Below, one piece after another: positions 52,144-61,014 of a stretch of 64,000 bases of DNA (positions within the stretch are counted from its first letter, which is position 1; each line of letters starts with the position of its first letter). A model generated the notes under the pieces. The model did not search any database, had not been told where the DNA came from, and saw nothing but the letters and a program-made list of their open reading frames with translations. The stretch spans positions 124,001-188,000 of the forward strand of contig NZ_JAOTJC010000012.1 of the NCBI RefSeq assembly GCF_025628895.1. The letters run 5' to 3'. A program made the position numbers and the translations under genes. The stretch comes from Alteromonas salexigens. Its GTDB lineage: Bacteria > Pseudomonadota > Gammaproteobacteria > Enterobacterales > Alteromonadaceae.

Positions 52144-53199
52144 CTAGGCGCCGAATAAGCCCGGGGCAGGCTGTTTGAGGCAACGGTTCGTGTAGGTGTA
52201 CGCCTCACCGCCGTTGCGGGCTTTGATTGCCCGGTTTGTGTTGTTATTTTCAATTACTACGTCTTTAGTAGCAGAAAAGCGGTATTCGATTGCGTTGGGA
52301 TAATCAACTGTATAGAAGATTGTGTTGTTACGGACGATGGTATCCGGACTACTTTCCAGTCCAATTGCTACGTCGTTGAAGAGGTGGGACTTGTCATTAC
52401 TGATGATGATGTTTCCTTCTATCAGTCCACCAATGTTAGACCGTTCAGCGTCCCGGTTACCCAAGCCAAAGCCAATTCCCCGATCACTGTTAACCACCAC
52501 ATTGTTGATTACTTTGATGTCTTCTGTGCCATCCCAGAAGTGAATAGCGTGTTCGGCAATTTTGTCACCCGGGCTGGCAATATTTCGGAAGGTATTGTTT
52601 TTCACCACCCAACCGTGCGATCCATGAACATCTATGCCGCCGGTGTACCAATTAGGCGCCTGTGAGGCCGTATACTCGATTATACAATTTTCAATCAGGG
52701 CATTATCAGCCGTCCCCTTGTCTCCTTTACCCCGCATTTGGCCAACTTTCAGAAACTGCTCGTAACTGTCTCTTAATATGCAGTTTCGTAGCGTAAAGTT
52801 ATCTGCGTCCTTACCGCCGCGCACCTGAATAATATGATTCGAGACATTCTGGGCGGTAAAGCCGGCTAAAGTAACGTGTTTACTTTTTATATCAAAAATG
52901 ACTTCAATATCGTTCCGCTTCTCCATGCCTTTTCCGGTCAGCACCACATTTTCACGAATGCCACTTTTAGACCGGATCGTGACGTGCGGCGCGGTAATAA
53001 TTATTCGTTGGCGAATTGCATATTCACCGTCGGCAAGCAGAATGTCGGCGTGTCCTCCAGCTTTGTTAGCATTCTTTACTGCCTTCAATAGTTCATTTGC
53101 ATTGGTCACTTCCTCCACCGAGCGCTGAGCCTGCGCGCAAAACGCAATCCCCATACACAAAAAGGCAATTGCAAAAGTTTTGATATTACACCGTAACAT
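52144..53199 (-). CDS. Secreted right-handed parallel beta-helix protein
   Basis: 351 residues with a signal peptide to about residue 24 (AQAQRS). The repeated short strands with Asn ladders (NFTLRNCILRDS, NALIENCIIEYT, WVVKNNTFRNI, IKVINNVVVN, GGLIEGNIIISN, TIVRNNTIFY, DVVIENNNTN) are typical of a beta-helix such as chondroitinase B-like polysaccharide lyases or NosD/C5-epimerase repeats. The protein may trim or modify the polymer made here; the catalytic residues cannot be assigned. Last gene of the long minus-strand operon. Confidence 0.78.
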   Translation of the reverse strand: MLRCNIKTFAIAFLCMGIAFCAQAQRSVEEVTNANELLKAVKNANKAGGHADILLADGEYAIRQRIIITAPHVTIRSKSGIRENVVLTGKGMEKRNDIEVIFDIKSKHVTLAGFTAQNVSNHIIQVRGGKDADNFTLRNCILRDSYEQFLKVGQMRGKGDKGTADNALIENCIIEYTASQAPNWYTGGIDVHGSHGWVVKNNTFRNIASPGDKIAEHAIHFWDGTEDIKVINNVVVNSDRGIGFGLGNRDAERSNIGGLIEGNIIISNDKSHLFNDVAIGLESSPDTIVRNNTIFYTVDYPNAIEYRFSATKDVVIENNNTNRAIKARNGGEAYTYTNRCLKQPAPGLFGA

Positions 53200-53200
53200 A

Positions 53201-53776
53201 TTATTTCCTCCTGATTAGTTTAGCCGGGTTACCCGCAATAATGGAGTTATCAGGGAAGTCATTCGTTACTACAGACCCTGCGCCAACAATACAATTGTCA
53301 CCGATGGAGGCCATAATGATGGCCCCATTTCCTACCCAACAGTTTTCGCCTATTGTAATTTTGCTGAACTCACCGTGCTGATCCTTTATGGGTGTATCCG
53401 GGTCATCGAAGCTATGCTGATTTTTACCACTGAGTAAGTGGACACCACTTCCCAGCAGCGTATTCTTCCCTATTAAACAGGAACCAATATTACCCTGCGG
53501 TCCGATGTACACCCCGGTTTGAATTGTGGTATTTTGCTGAGAAAATACCGTGCCAAACCCAATATATACGACGTTATCAGTTTGTTCAAAAATTACACTG
53601 CAAAAGCAGGCGCGGAAATAACTTCCTGTCTTACCCGGTAATAATGACAAAAACTGTGTACAGGCTTTCACGGCATCGTCTTTATTACTGAGCATTGCTA
53701 AGCCGGTATAGATCACATACATGGGTAGCAACAGCAACATAACAATGGCTCTTATCAGAGCTTTAAGTAACTCCAC
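53201..53776 (-). CDS. Left-handed beta-helix acyltransferase (hexapeptide repeat)
   Basis: 191 residues. N-terminal helix (about 8-30, so membrane-associated), then hexapeptide repeats: IGFGTVFSQQNTTIQTGVYIGPQGNIGSCLIGKNTLLGSGVHLLSG, and a C-terminal ITIGENCWVGNGAIIMASIGDNCIVGAGSVVTNDFPDNSIIAGNPAKLIRRK typical of CysE/WcaF/NodL-like O-acetyltransferases. Likely acetylates the polysaccharide repeat. It starts six bases after the GT4 stop and ends two bases before the beta-helix gene start. Confidence 0.88.
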   Translation of the reverse strand: MELLKALIRAIVMLLLLPMYVIYTGLAMLSNKDDAVKACTQFLSLLPGKTGSYFRACFCSVIFEQTDNVVYIGFGTVFSQQNTTIQTGVYIGPQGNIGSCLIGKNTLLGSGVHLLSGKNQHSFDDPDTPIKDQHGEFSKITIGENCWVGNGAIIMASIGDNCIVGAGSVVTNDFPDNSIIAGNPAKLIRRK

Positions 53777-53782
53777 TGACGA

Positions 53783-55003
53783 CTACGCCTCCCCTGTAAG
53801 CAAGCTATTGAACTTAGTTAACACACCATTCCACGAGTAACGCTGAAGCACTTTATTCAGTGCCGCCTGACGGACTGCATTAAAACGCACAGGCTCCTCG
53901 AGTAAATGCAATATATGTGCAAAAAACGCATCGGCTTCATCCGCCACCAGTAGGTGCTCGCCAGGAGTGGCATCGAGGCCTTCCAAGCCTTTTGTGGTGG
54001 TCACTACCGGCAGGCCGCATGCAAACGCCTGGAGAATCTTGTTCTGGATACCGCGCGCCAGTCGGAAGGGTGCCACAAACACACTGGCCTCATGGTAAAA
54101 CGGTAATATCTCATCCACAAAGCCGGTAACCCTGATACCGGGTGTGGACGCCAGTGCAGAAATCTCTGGGGTGGGGTTCATGCCGCAAATTACAAAAGTG
54201 GCGGTGGGGTAGCGCTCCAATAATTTTGGCCAAACATGCTCAGTGAACCAGAGCACAGCATCTACATTGGGTTTATAGTCCATTACGCCCGTGAACAGGA
54301 AGGCAGGCGCGGGTTGATCGGCAGCCGTCTCAGAGGGGCGGTATGCCTTCGTATCTACGCCATTTTCTATAGCATGCACACGTTCGGGATTGCCCGTTCG
54401 CTGACGAAATAAATCCGCTTCAGCCTCAGCCACGAATACAGAAGCGTTAAACGCCTCATTAATACGTTTTTCATAGTCACTCAACACCCGCGCCTCGCGG
54501 GTATAAACCCAACGCATAGGCCACCCTGCCTGACGAGCGTACTGTTGCCATTTGTCAGAATCCAAATCCATAAAATCCATCACCAGTTGGGTATTAGGAA
54601 AGGATGACAGGTCATGCCGACTGTTGAAGGCGTATTTGGCCACGCTCGAGGCGGTGAAAACGATGGCATCAAACACCGTCTGATCAAACAAACCGTCGAT
54701 CATCGTCTGCATCTCCGGCGCATAAAAGTTCCCCACCGAAAGCGGCTCCCGGCGAACCAGAGCTTTGCCCAATCGTACTGGCTTGGCGGGCAGACGTACG
54801 GAGCTAACATCGCATTTCAAATGCACAGCCAGTTCCTCTCCGAGCCGGGTGTCTTCTTCAGAGTCTGCCGGAAACAGAATTGTGAGGTTATGACCCTGAT
54901 TGGTGAGGTGTTCAAGCTGGTGAAAGGTTCGTATTTTTTCGCCTTTGTTAGGAGGGAAAGGAACCCGGTGTGCAATATAAAGAATATTTAAAGCGGTATT
55001 CAC
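53783..55003 (-). CDS. XrtA/PEP-CTERM system glycosyltransferase (TIGR03087-like, GT4)
   Basis: 406 residues. N-terminal NILYIAHRVPFPPNKGEKIRTFHQLEHL is the distinctive start of the EpsH1-associated sugar transferase 1 family. The GT-B C-terminal half shows LFTGVMDYKPNVDAVLWF, VICGMNPTPE and PFRLARGIQNKILQAFACGLPVVTT (family E/K residues). It adds a sugar to the growing repeat unit. ATGA overlap with the preceding gene (55000-55003). Confidence 0.9.
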   Translation of the reverse strand: MNTALNILYIAHRVPFPPNKGEKIRTFHQLEHLTNQGHNLTILFPADSEEDTRLGEELAVHLKCDVSSVRLPAKPVRLGKALVRREPLSVGNFYAPEMQTMIDGLFDQTVFDAIVFTASSVAKYAFNSRHDLSSFPNTQLVMDFMDLDSDKWQQYARQAGWPMRWVYTREARVLSDYEKRINEAFNASVFVAEAEADLFRQRTGNPERVHAIENGVDTKAYRPSETAADQPAPAFLFTGVMDYKPNVDAVLWFTEHVWPKLLERYPTATFVICGMNPTPEISALASTPGIRVTGFVDEILPFYHEASVFVAPFRLARGIQNKILQAFACGLPVVTTTKGLEGLDATPGEHLLVADEADAFFAHILHLLEEPVRFNAVRQAALNKVLQRYSWNGVLTKFNSLLTGEA

Positions 55004-56238
55004 TGCGTATCCTTGATGTCAGGTTGCGGCCCGTTCCATGCCAGGTGGTAAACCAGTAAGAGCGGCAAAGGGGCGGGATGAGTGGTGTCGGCTTCTCTGA
55101 GTAGCAGGTAAAGGCGTTGCTTTTCAGCCTGATAATAAGCTCCGTAAATAAGTTCGTCATGGGTAAAGAGGGGCAGTTCACCATATGCCACAGGCTCGAT
55201 TAGTGAGGGGAGAGGCGCAGACAGCGCCGCGTCCATTTCGTAGCGCCAGAAGTAGTTCTGATAATCGGTGTGAACTTTGGCGCAAGGGCCGGGGCACCGG
55301 TTGCCATTATCCTGATCTATTTTGTAGCCTAGCCCACTGTGGTGGCCGCCAGATGACCCTACCACCATGTAACTGCGACTTTTGACGTGAAGAAAACCGG
55401 TAAACGCTTTCGACACAACCGTCCACATATCATTAGTGCCGCTTTCATTATACTGATCGGGATGGAGCGGTGACTTTAACGAGTAGTCAATTACGGGCAA
55501 AGCCGGGATGGTGCCTTTTGGATCGGTGGTAACTACATCGTTGGAGTTAACAATATACATTGATGGGCCAATGCTGTGTCTCAATGCTATCGGAAAGTTT
55601 GACGCATTGCCCATTATCTGATCTCCCCCTAACAGAGATTGAAAGACAGCCGGCACAGGTGTAATCCAACCTGCTGCATGGGCCTTGCCGGTAATAGTTT
55701 TAAATACCGGCCCAAGCGAAGCACTTAGATTAAAAGCGTCTGCAGCCACCACTGTGGTATTTAAATTATCACCCCCGGCGTCGTAGTATTCCGCTACATT
55801 CACAAAAAGGCGTCCGTCGGAGACTGCCATGCCTGTGACCCGGTTAGCATCATTACGCAAGCCGGCAGGACCCACAGCCGTGAATGGCTGCTGCTGGATA
55901 GCCAGAGGATAATCAGCTACTTTGGTACTCGCCACAGGCTCTGGCAGTGTGTATTGTGCAATGGCAAACTCCTTGGCTTTGCCGGCTATCCAGATTTTAT
56001 CTTCGCCCTCCACAGACTTTACGAAAAAGGCGCCGCTGGTATAGGGCAGAGAAGAAACACCGGAGGCTTTTTTGGGAAATCGAATTCCGCCTTCAAAACG
56101 AAAGGTAAAGCCACCAGCCTCCTGTACCGGCACAGCCTGAAGTTGTGGCGTACTGGTTGCGATACATGTGTGGGGCAATAATAAGAGCAGGACTGCCCAC
56201 AGTCGGCGAGATGCGATGGATGTGTAAAGAGTTGTCAT
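55000..56238 (-). CDS. Secreted protein of unknown function in the XrtA operon
   Basis: 412 residues, signal peptide to about residue 27 (CIATST). I do not recognise a family. The mature part is rich in beta-strand-like stretches (DKIWIAGKAKEFAIAQYTLP, NRVTGMAVSDGRLFVNVAEYYDA, SRSYMVVGSSGGHHSGLGYKID, LIYGAYYQAEKQRLYLLLREAD), reading like a beta-propeller or sandwich. Two cysteines in GNRCPGPCAKVH form a CPGPC-like pair, probably a disulfide or metal site. It overlaps the O-ligase gene upstream by four bases and the GT4 gene downstream by four bases (ATGA both), so its synthesis is tied to polymer assembly enzymes. Confidence 0.82.
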   Translation of the reverse strand: MTTLYTSIASRRLWAVLLLLLPHTCIATSTPQLQAVPVQEAGGFTFRFEGGIRFPKKASGVSSLPYTSGAFFVKSVEGEDKIWIAGKAKEFAIAQYTLPEPVASTKVADYPLAIQQQPFTAVGPAGLRNDANRVTGMAVSDGRLFVNVAEYYDAGGDNLNTTVVAADAFNLSASLGPVFKTITGKAHAAGWITPVPAVFQSLLGGDQIMGNASNFPIALRHSIGPSMYIVNSNDVVTTDPKGTIPALPVIDYSLKSPLHPDQYNESGTNDMWTVVSKAFTGFLHVKSRSYMVVGSSGGHHSGLGYKIDQDNGNRCPGPCAKVHTDYQNYFWRYEMDAALSAPLPSLIEPVAYGELPLFTHDELIYGAYYQAEKQRLYLLLREADTTHPAPLPLLLVYHLAWNGPQPDIKDTQ

Positions 56239-57614
56239 ACGGGCCTCCCATAAGCATTGCGGGGGTATCGTGTAGGTTTAGCTGGCGCCGTCTCAGTTTC
56301 TGTGTTGGGAGCCAGCCTTCCATTCACTATTGCGCAATAAGTGGCGCAATAGAGGATCAGCCAATACAGCAGCTGGATCCTGAATGCGTCGATGAACGAA
56401 GCGGCCAGCAAAAATGATATGCACCCAGCTTCAATCGCCACCCCCATATAATACATATCAAGGTTGCCCACACTGGCTGCCAGCTTTCTTGCTTTAAGCA
56501 CACCTCGCCAGAGGCTGAGTAACAGTGCCAGGAAAAAAATGAAGCCGTGCCAGCCTATTTCTGCCAGTGCCTGAAACCAAATTGAATGTACAGCACGAAA
56601 TTTCACGCCCTGATCCCGTATCACGTCCTCAAAATAGCTATCGTCTTTAAGGTAAAAGGGACTCCAGGTCTGATACCCGAAAATACCAATTCCCTGAGGC
56701 TGATCTTCCAACATATCAAAGGTCGCTAACCAAAAGTTGATTCTTCGGCCGCCACTGCCCTCAGACTCTTTAGATGACTTATCGTCAATCGTTGCCATTC
56801 GTTCCCAGAATGTGGCGTCGGTAACCCTGATAGTGGCACCAGCTACACCAACAAAAATGACCAGCAGCATCACACGCTGTTTCGGCAGCTTGTATTTGGA
56901 AAACATCATGAACATTAAAAAGTAGCCCACTCCCACGGCCGCCCCGAGAAAGGCCCCGCGGCTGTTTATAAGTACGATACCGTTGGCAATCAGGGCGCCC
57001 AGAATGGCCACGGCCACTTTATATTTCCAGTTAAGCCGCCACCCGAAATAAATCAGTACTGGCAGTATCGCCACCAAGGATGCTGCGGTGGAATTTGAGT
57101 CGGGCGAGTCCACCATGCCGATACCTTCAACCCGGCCCCAACTGTCGCGCCCCACGTTCATGGCTTCAAAACCAATATACGCAGCACCTACGGCATAGAA
57201 TAACAAGGCATATTTAAGCTTGGCCTCTGAGTCCAGGATCCGGTACGCCACTACGATGATGATTACCTGTTTTAGCAATTCATACGTGAAACGGCTGTGC
57301 TGTTCTGGTGAAACAGCCCAGAACAGCGCAACCACATAGCTAAGAAATATTAGTACAAACCATTTGAAGCCGGGGAACCTGGCAAAGGTATTATTAGTAA
57401 ATTTACGCAGATGAAAAACGTAGGCCACTAAGATAAGCGATGAAATGATGAACGAATAGTTGAGCGAGGGCACGCCCGAAAACCACCAGCGTGCGCGGGG
57501 GTTGAGGAAGTAATTCACTTCATAGAAGTAAAAACCGATGGATGGGGCGACGAACAGTGCCGCATAGACACAGTAAACAAAACCGAGAATGAATACCAAA
57601 GCCAGTTTAGACAT
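56235..57614 (-). CDS. O-antigen ligase/polymerase-family protein (exosortase A-associated, TIGR03097-like)
   Basis: 459 residues from the ATG with AAGGACC five bases upstream, overlapping the Wzx end by eight bases; the extension to 57680 is rejected. About eleven helices with a long periplasmic loop before residue 360, and the Wzy_C/WaaL-type motif in the stretch around DSPDSNSTAASLVAILPV and INSRGAFLGAAVGVG (INSRGA is the usual ligase signature). Probably joins the polymer or its repeat units in the periplasm. ATGA overlap with the next gene. Confidence 0.88.
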   Translation of the reverse strand: MSKLALVFILGFVYCVYAALFVAPSIGFYFYEVNYFLNPRARWWFSGVPSLNYSFIISSLILVAYVFHLRKFTNNTFARFPGFKWFVLIFLSYVVALFWAVSPEQHSRFTYELLKQVIIIVVAYRILDSEAKLKYALLFYAVGAAYIGFEAMNVGRDSWGRVEGIGMVDSPDSNSTAASLVAILPVLIYFGWRLNWKYKVAVAILGALIANGIVLINSRGAFLGAAVGVGYFLMFMMFSKYKLPKQRVMLLVIFVGVAGATIRVTDATFWERMATIDDKSSKESEGSGGRRINFWLATFDMLEDQPQGIGIFGYQTWSPFYLKDDSYFEDVIRDQGVKFRAVHSIWFQALAEIGWHGFIFFLALLLSLWRGVLKARKLAASVGNLDMYYMGVAIEAGCISFLLAASFIDAFRIQLLYWLILYCATYCAIVNGRLAPNTETETAPAKPTRYPRNAYGRPV

Positions 57615-59097
57615 GGGTAGGTCCTTGCTTACGGAAGAGCTTGCGCAATTTGTTGACGGTCTTCCGCTTAATAAACTCACAATCCTGGCTCGGTATAATC
57701 CAAACCAGTGTTAGATAAATTATTCCCCCTGCGGGTATCAGTATCGCCAGCCGCAGCAAGTCGCTGTGCTCGGCTAACGCGGTGGCATCGGCCACTTTCA
57801 GGGTAACCAGCATAACAAATGACGCCAGCACCGGCAGCCAAAGCGGAGCAACAATAGTGATAAGTGGGAGGCGTAAGTGAAAACAGAGTAGCATGCTGGC
57901 AAAAACCACCCGGGCAATATGGAAAATCAGAACCACGGTGGCAACCGCCTCAATACCCTCTGACACCACGGCCAGCATACTGACGACCAGTCCGGAAGTC
58001 AGCACCAGCGAAAGTGCAGTCTGGAGTGCAATTTTACCGGAAGCGATGTTAATGGACTCCACAGGATTCGCTAACGCGCTAATCGCGAAGCTTGCGCACA
58101 GCAATACCAGACTGGTGATCATGGGAGCCCATTTATCCCCGAGAATAAGCATTACAAAAGGTTCAGCCACCGCAGCGAATCCGGCCAGCAAAGGGCAGAT
58201 TATGACTGCATTAGTAGCTGTGAGCCGGCGAAAGTAGTACATGAGCTCATCAGCATTCTGTCGGGTCCGGGAGAATGTAGAAAAGGCGATGTTGGCAATT
58301 TTTATAGAGATTTGATCGTGGGGCATTTTTGCCAGCCCCATCGCTTTGTCGTAAAAACCGACTTGGGCAGCACCAAGACTTTTGCCGATAATAAGTTTAT
58401 CGATATTGTTAGCTACCAACTGCAATTGACCACTGAGAAAATCCCACTTTCCAAAACGAAACAGGTCGCGCATCAGTGACCATGAGAAAACAGGTAACGG
58501 TACATAGCGGGTAACGACGCTTAAAGGTATTAGTGTGGCTGTCTGAGCGACTAACATGGCAGTTATTAAGGCCCAGAAGCCGTACCCATTCAGAGCAAGC
58601 GTTAGCGAAAATGAAATTGATACCGCTACCTTGAAGGCTTCTATCAGCGCCAGCGCTTTAAAGTTTAATTCCCTGCGCATTTTCACTTTCATGGGCGCTG
58701 AAACAGCGGTTATGACAACCATGAGGGTAAATACCTGCACCGCCGCCTCGAGTTCCGGAATGTCAAAGTAGCTGGCTATGTTGCTCGCGTTAAGTTGAAA
58801 AATAACCAGAATGGTCAGGGAGACAAACAAGTTGAATGCGAAGTAAGTGTCAAACACAGCCCGGGGAGCCTGCTCACGATTAATAATTGCTTTGGCAAAT
58901 CCAAAATCGGTGAACGTATCGCTGTAATACAGGATAACTGTAATAATACCAATGATACCGAAGTCTTCGGGGGCCAGGATCCGCGCCAGCAGCAGCGAAT
59001 TTAAAAACCGTATCATGTGGGTGGCAAAGGGCAGGGTGGAATACCACATCACACTCTGTTTAGTTTTCTGGCTAACGTCGCCGGCACTATTGGTCAT
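57607..59097 (-). CDS. Wzx-type polysaccharide flippase
   Basis: 496 residues from MTNSAGDVSQK; its start overlaps the end of the preceding sulfotransferase gene by 11 bases. Fourteen or so helices typical of the MOP/polysaccharide transporter family: SLLLARILAPEDFGIIGIITVI, DLFRFGKWDFLSGQLQLVANNIDKLIIGKSLGAAQVGFYDKAMGLAKMP. It translocates lipid-linked repeat units to the periplasmic face. Confidence 0.92.
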   Translation of the reverse strand: MTNSAGDVSQKTKQSVMWYSTLPFATHMIRFLNSLLLARILAPEDFGIIGIITVILYYSDTFTDFGFAKAIINREQAPRAVFDTYFAFNLFVSLTILVIFQLNASNIASYFDIPELEAAVQVFTLMVVITAVSAPMKVKMRRELNFKALALIEAFKVAVSISFSLTLALNGYGFWALITAMLVAQTATLIPLSVVTRYVPLPVFSWSLMRDLFRFGKWDFLSGQLQLVANNIDKLIIGKSLGAAQVGFYDKAMGLAKMPHDQISIKIANIAFSTFSRTRQNADELMYYFRRLTATNAVIICPLLAGFAAVAEPFVMLILGDKWAPMITSLVLLCASFAISALANPVESINIASGKIALQTALSLVLTSGLVVSMLAVVSEGIEAVATVVLIFHIARVVFASMLLCFHLRLPLITIVAPLWLPVLASFVMLVTLKVADATALAEHSDLLRLAILIPAGGIIYLTLVWIIPSQDCEFIKRKTVNKLRKLFRKQGPTHV

Positions 59098-60076
59098 GGT
59101 TATTACTGCATCCGAATTTACGCAACGCCTGGTAGTCGGGCTCCAGTGCTTCGCTGTAAAACTCCATCCCAAAAATTTTCAGTACATTAAGAATATTGGT
59201 GATTTGGGTGTCGGTCAGTTTGTGCTTCCAACCCGCCAAAGGGTCTTTACCCTGACGTATCATTGAGTCCTTGGTGCTGGTATCGCTGGGTTGTGCTATT
59301 TGCGCTTCGGCCGCCGCCGGGACGGTTTCTCCCCAGGCATTATAAATACGCTTGAGCTCGGCGGCACCATTTCTTACCAGCGCCTCATAACTGACCAGCA
59401 CAAACCGTTGCGGAGCTGGCGAAAAGAGTGGCGCATGGTAACGCAGACACCACGCCAAGGCAGCTAACTCTTCCGGCTCAGATAAGCTTTGGCATGCACT
59501 GCGGAGCTCCGGATAGTTGTCCAGGTAAGGGTTTGAAAGCAGCAGTTGCTTGCCGGGCGGCCACTGTTTGTTTAATTGCGACGAGATGACCCCACAGGGG
59601 TGCCTAATGACCAGCACCGGCGCGCGGAGCCCGTCCAGCCGGCTTAGCCATGGGAGCATCAGGTTGGCACGGACAAATTTAATTACCAGTTGCTTGGCGG
59701 CCGGTAGCTCGCCCGGCTTAACCTGACTGAGGATCCAGGGGTTTACCAGGCGCCCGGCAAGAATCCGGCGAAACAACGTCTCTCCCTCCGGCCAAGCTTC
59801 ATCCGGAGCCACATACCAATTGGGGGAGGGGATATGTTTTTTTACCTCTTTGACATACTTAGGATGCAAGGGTTCGAACAGCTGAATATGGTGATCCAAG
59901 GCACTGAGCATTTCCGCCAGCCAGGTGGATCCACTGCGAATTGAACCACATATGACAATGGCATTTTCAGCTTTGAACCGCTTTCGTAATAGCATCGCAA
60001 ATAACAGGTGGTTTAACGAGCCTGTCACTATGAGACGCAAACGACGAGTAATTACAGGTAGCGATAGTTTCTTCAT
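59087..60076 (-). CDS. Sulfotransferase-family protein (P-loop, second copy)
   Basis: 329 residues. N-terminal helix (about 18-32), then the P-loop-like IVICGSIRSGSTWLAEMLSAL at about residue 40, and LVIRHPCGVISSQLNKQWP as the phosphate-binding region. The middle has LRSACQSLSEPEELAALAWCLRYHAPL. It is a distant relative of the other sulfotransferase-like genes in the locus. It begins six bases after the next-upstream gene's stop. Confidence 0.82.
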   Translation of the reverse strand: MKKLSLPVITRRLRLIVTGSLNHLLFAMLLRKRFKAENAIVICGSIRSGSTWLAEMLSALDHHIQLFEPLHPKYVKEVKKHIPSPNWYVAPDEAWPEGETLFRRILAGRLVNPWILSQVKPGELPAAKQLVIKFVRANLMLPWLSRLDGLRAPVLVIRHPCGVISSQLNKQWPPGKQLLLSNPYLDNYPELRSACQSLSEPEELAALAWCLRYHAPLFSPAPQRFVLVSYEALVRNGAAELKRIYNAWGETVPAAAEAQIAQPSDTSTKDSMIRQGKDPLAGWKHKLTDTQITNILNVLKIFGMEFYSEALEPDYQALRKFGCSNNHDQ

Positions 60077-60082
60077 GAATAA

Positions 60083-60976
60083 CTAAAACAACTTACTGAG
60101 AAGCGATGCAGGCGACAGTGCACGGGGGCGCGGGTAGCCAAACTTTTTACTTTGTTTACCAACATACAATTCCGCTACAAAAGACGGGATATAGCCCATT
60201 TTCTTCCATCTGGCATTTTGATCTGAATTTGCCTTAAATGAACTCCCGCGGCCCTCAGTCATGCTCATGACATCTGTTTGTGCCGGCTCGATCTCCAGAC
60301 CAAGCTGGTCCATCACCGGACGAATAATGGTGTAATCATCAACAAAATCTTCATAGCGTAAAAAGTGAGAGCGATCATATTTATTGGCCCACGCATGAAG
60401 CTGGTGGTTCATGGCTGCCCACGACCGGGCTATACGCATTAATATCGGTAATTGCAGGATACGCTTAATGCGGGGGTATTTAGATTCACCCTGGTGAAAC
60501 GTCGTCAGCTGGCTTTCGACCACATTCAAACCTTCACGTACCACAGACAGGAAAACTGCCTGTGGGTAGAGGCTTTGCAGGAACCTCAACACTTCGGGGT
60601 TTTCGCCATAACGGATCTCTTTAAATCCCCACACTCTGTGCTTGCCGACCTGCTCTGGGTTGAAGATACTCTCCAGCATCGTACGGTAAAAATCATCGAC
60701 GTTTTCCGGCACGAACCAGTTGGTCCACGCCTGCCACTTTTTGGGATCTTTATAGTAGCCCAACAGGTTTTCACAATTTGCCGGAGCGACATTTTTATAC
60801 GCGTATTCGTGCATCGAAGGATGTTCCTTCAGTGCAAAGTAGGATTTGGCCAGGTCCTCAAGAAATCCCTGGTGCTCCCCCCATAACATGATGTCGGGGT
60901 GGGAATTGAGGAAGCGTTGGATAAGCGTAGTGCCACTTCTTCCCGTTCCCAGCAAAAACAGCGGTGTGGTTTGCAT
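60083..60976 (-). CDS. Sulfotransferase-family protein (P-loop, third copy)
   Basis: 297 residues with the 5'-PSB loop LFLLGTGRSGTTLIQRFLNSHPDI at residues 6-29 and FLSVVREGLNVVESQLTTF as the 3'-phosphate region. It also has the HFLRYEDFVDDY motif of sulfotransferase/Stf0-type proteins. Likely sulfates a polysaccharide repeat or a linked lipid. Second gene after the GT4 in the minus-strand operon. Confidence 0.85.
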   Translation of the reverse strand: MQTTPLFLLGTGRSGTTLIQRFLNSHPDIMLWGEHQGFLEDLAKSYFALKEHPSMHEYAYKNVAPANCENLLGYYKDPKKWQAWTNWFVPENVDDFYRTMLESIFNPEQVGKHRVWGFKEIRYGENPEVLRFLQSLYPQAVFLSVVREGLNVVESQLTTFHQGESKYPRIKRILQLPILMRIARSWAAMNHQLHAWANKYDRSHFLRYEDFVDDYTIIRPVMDQLGLEIEPAQTDVMSMTEGRGSSFKANSDQNARWKKMGYIPSFVAELYVGKQSKKFGYPRPRALSPASLLSKLF

Positions 60977-61014
60977 AGTTTGTCCTTGTTTGTTCTTCTC
61001 GCAAACGCGTTAAA

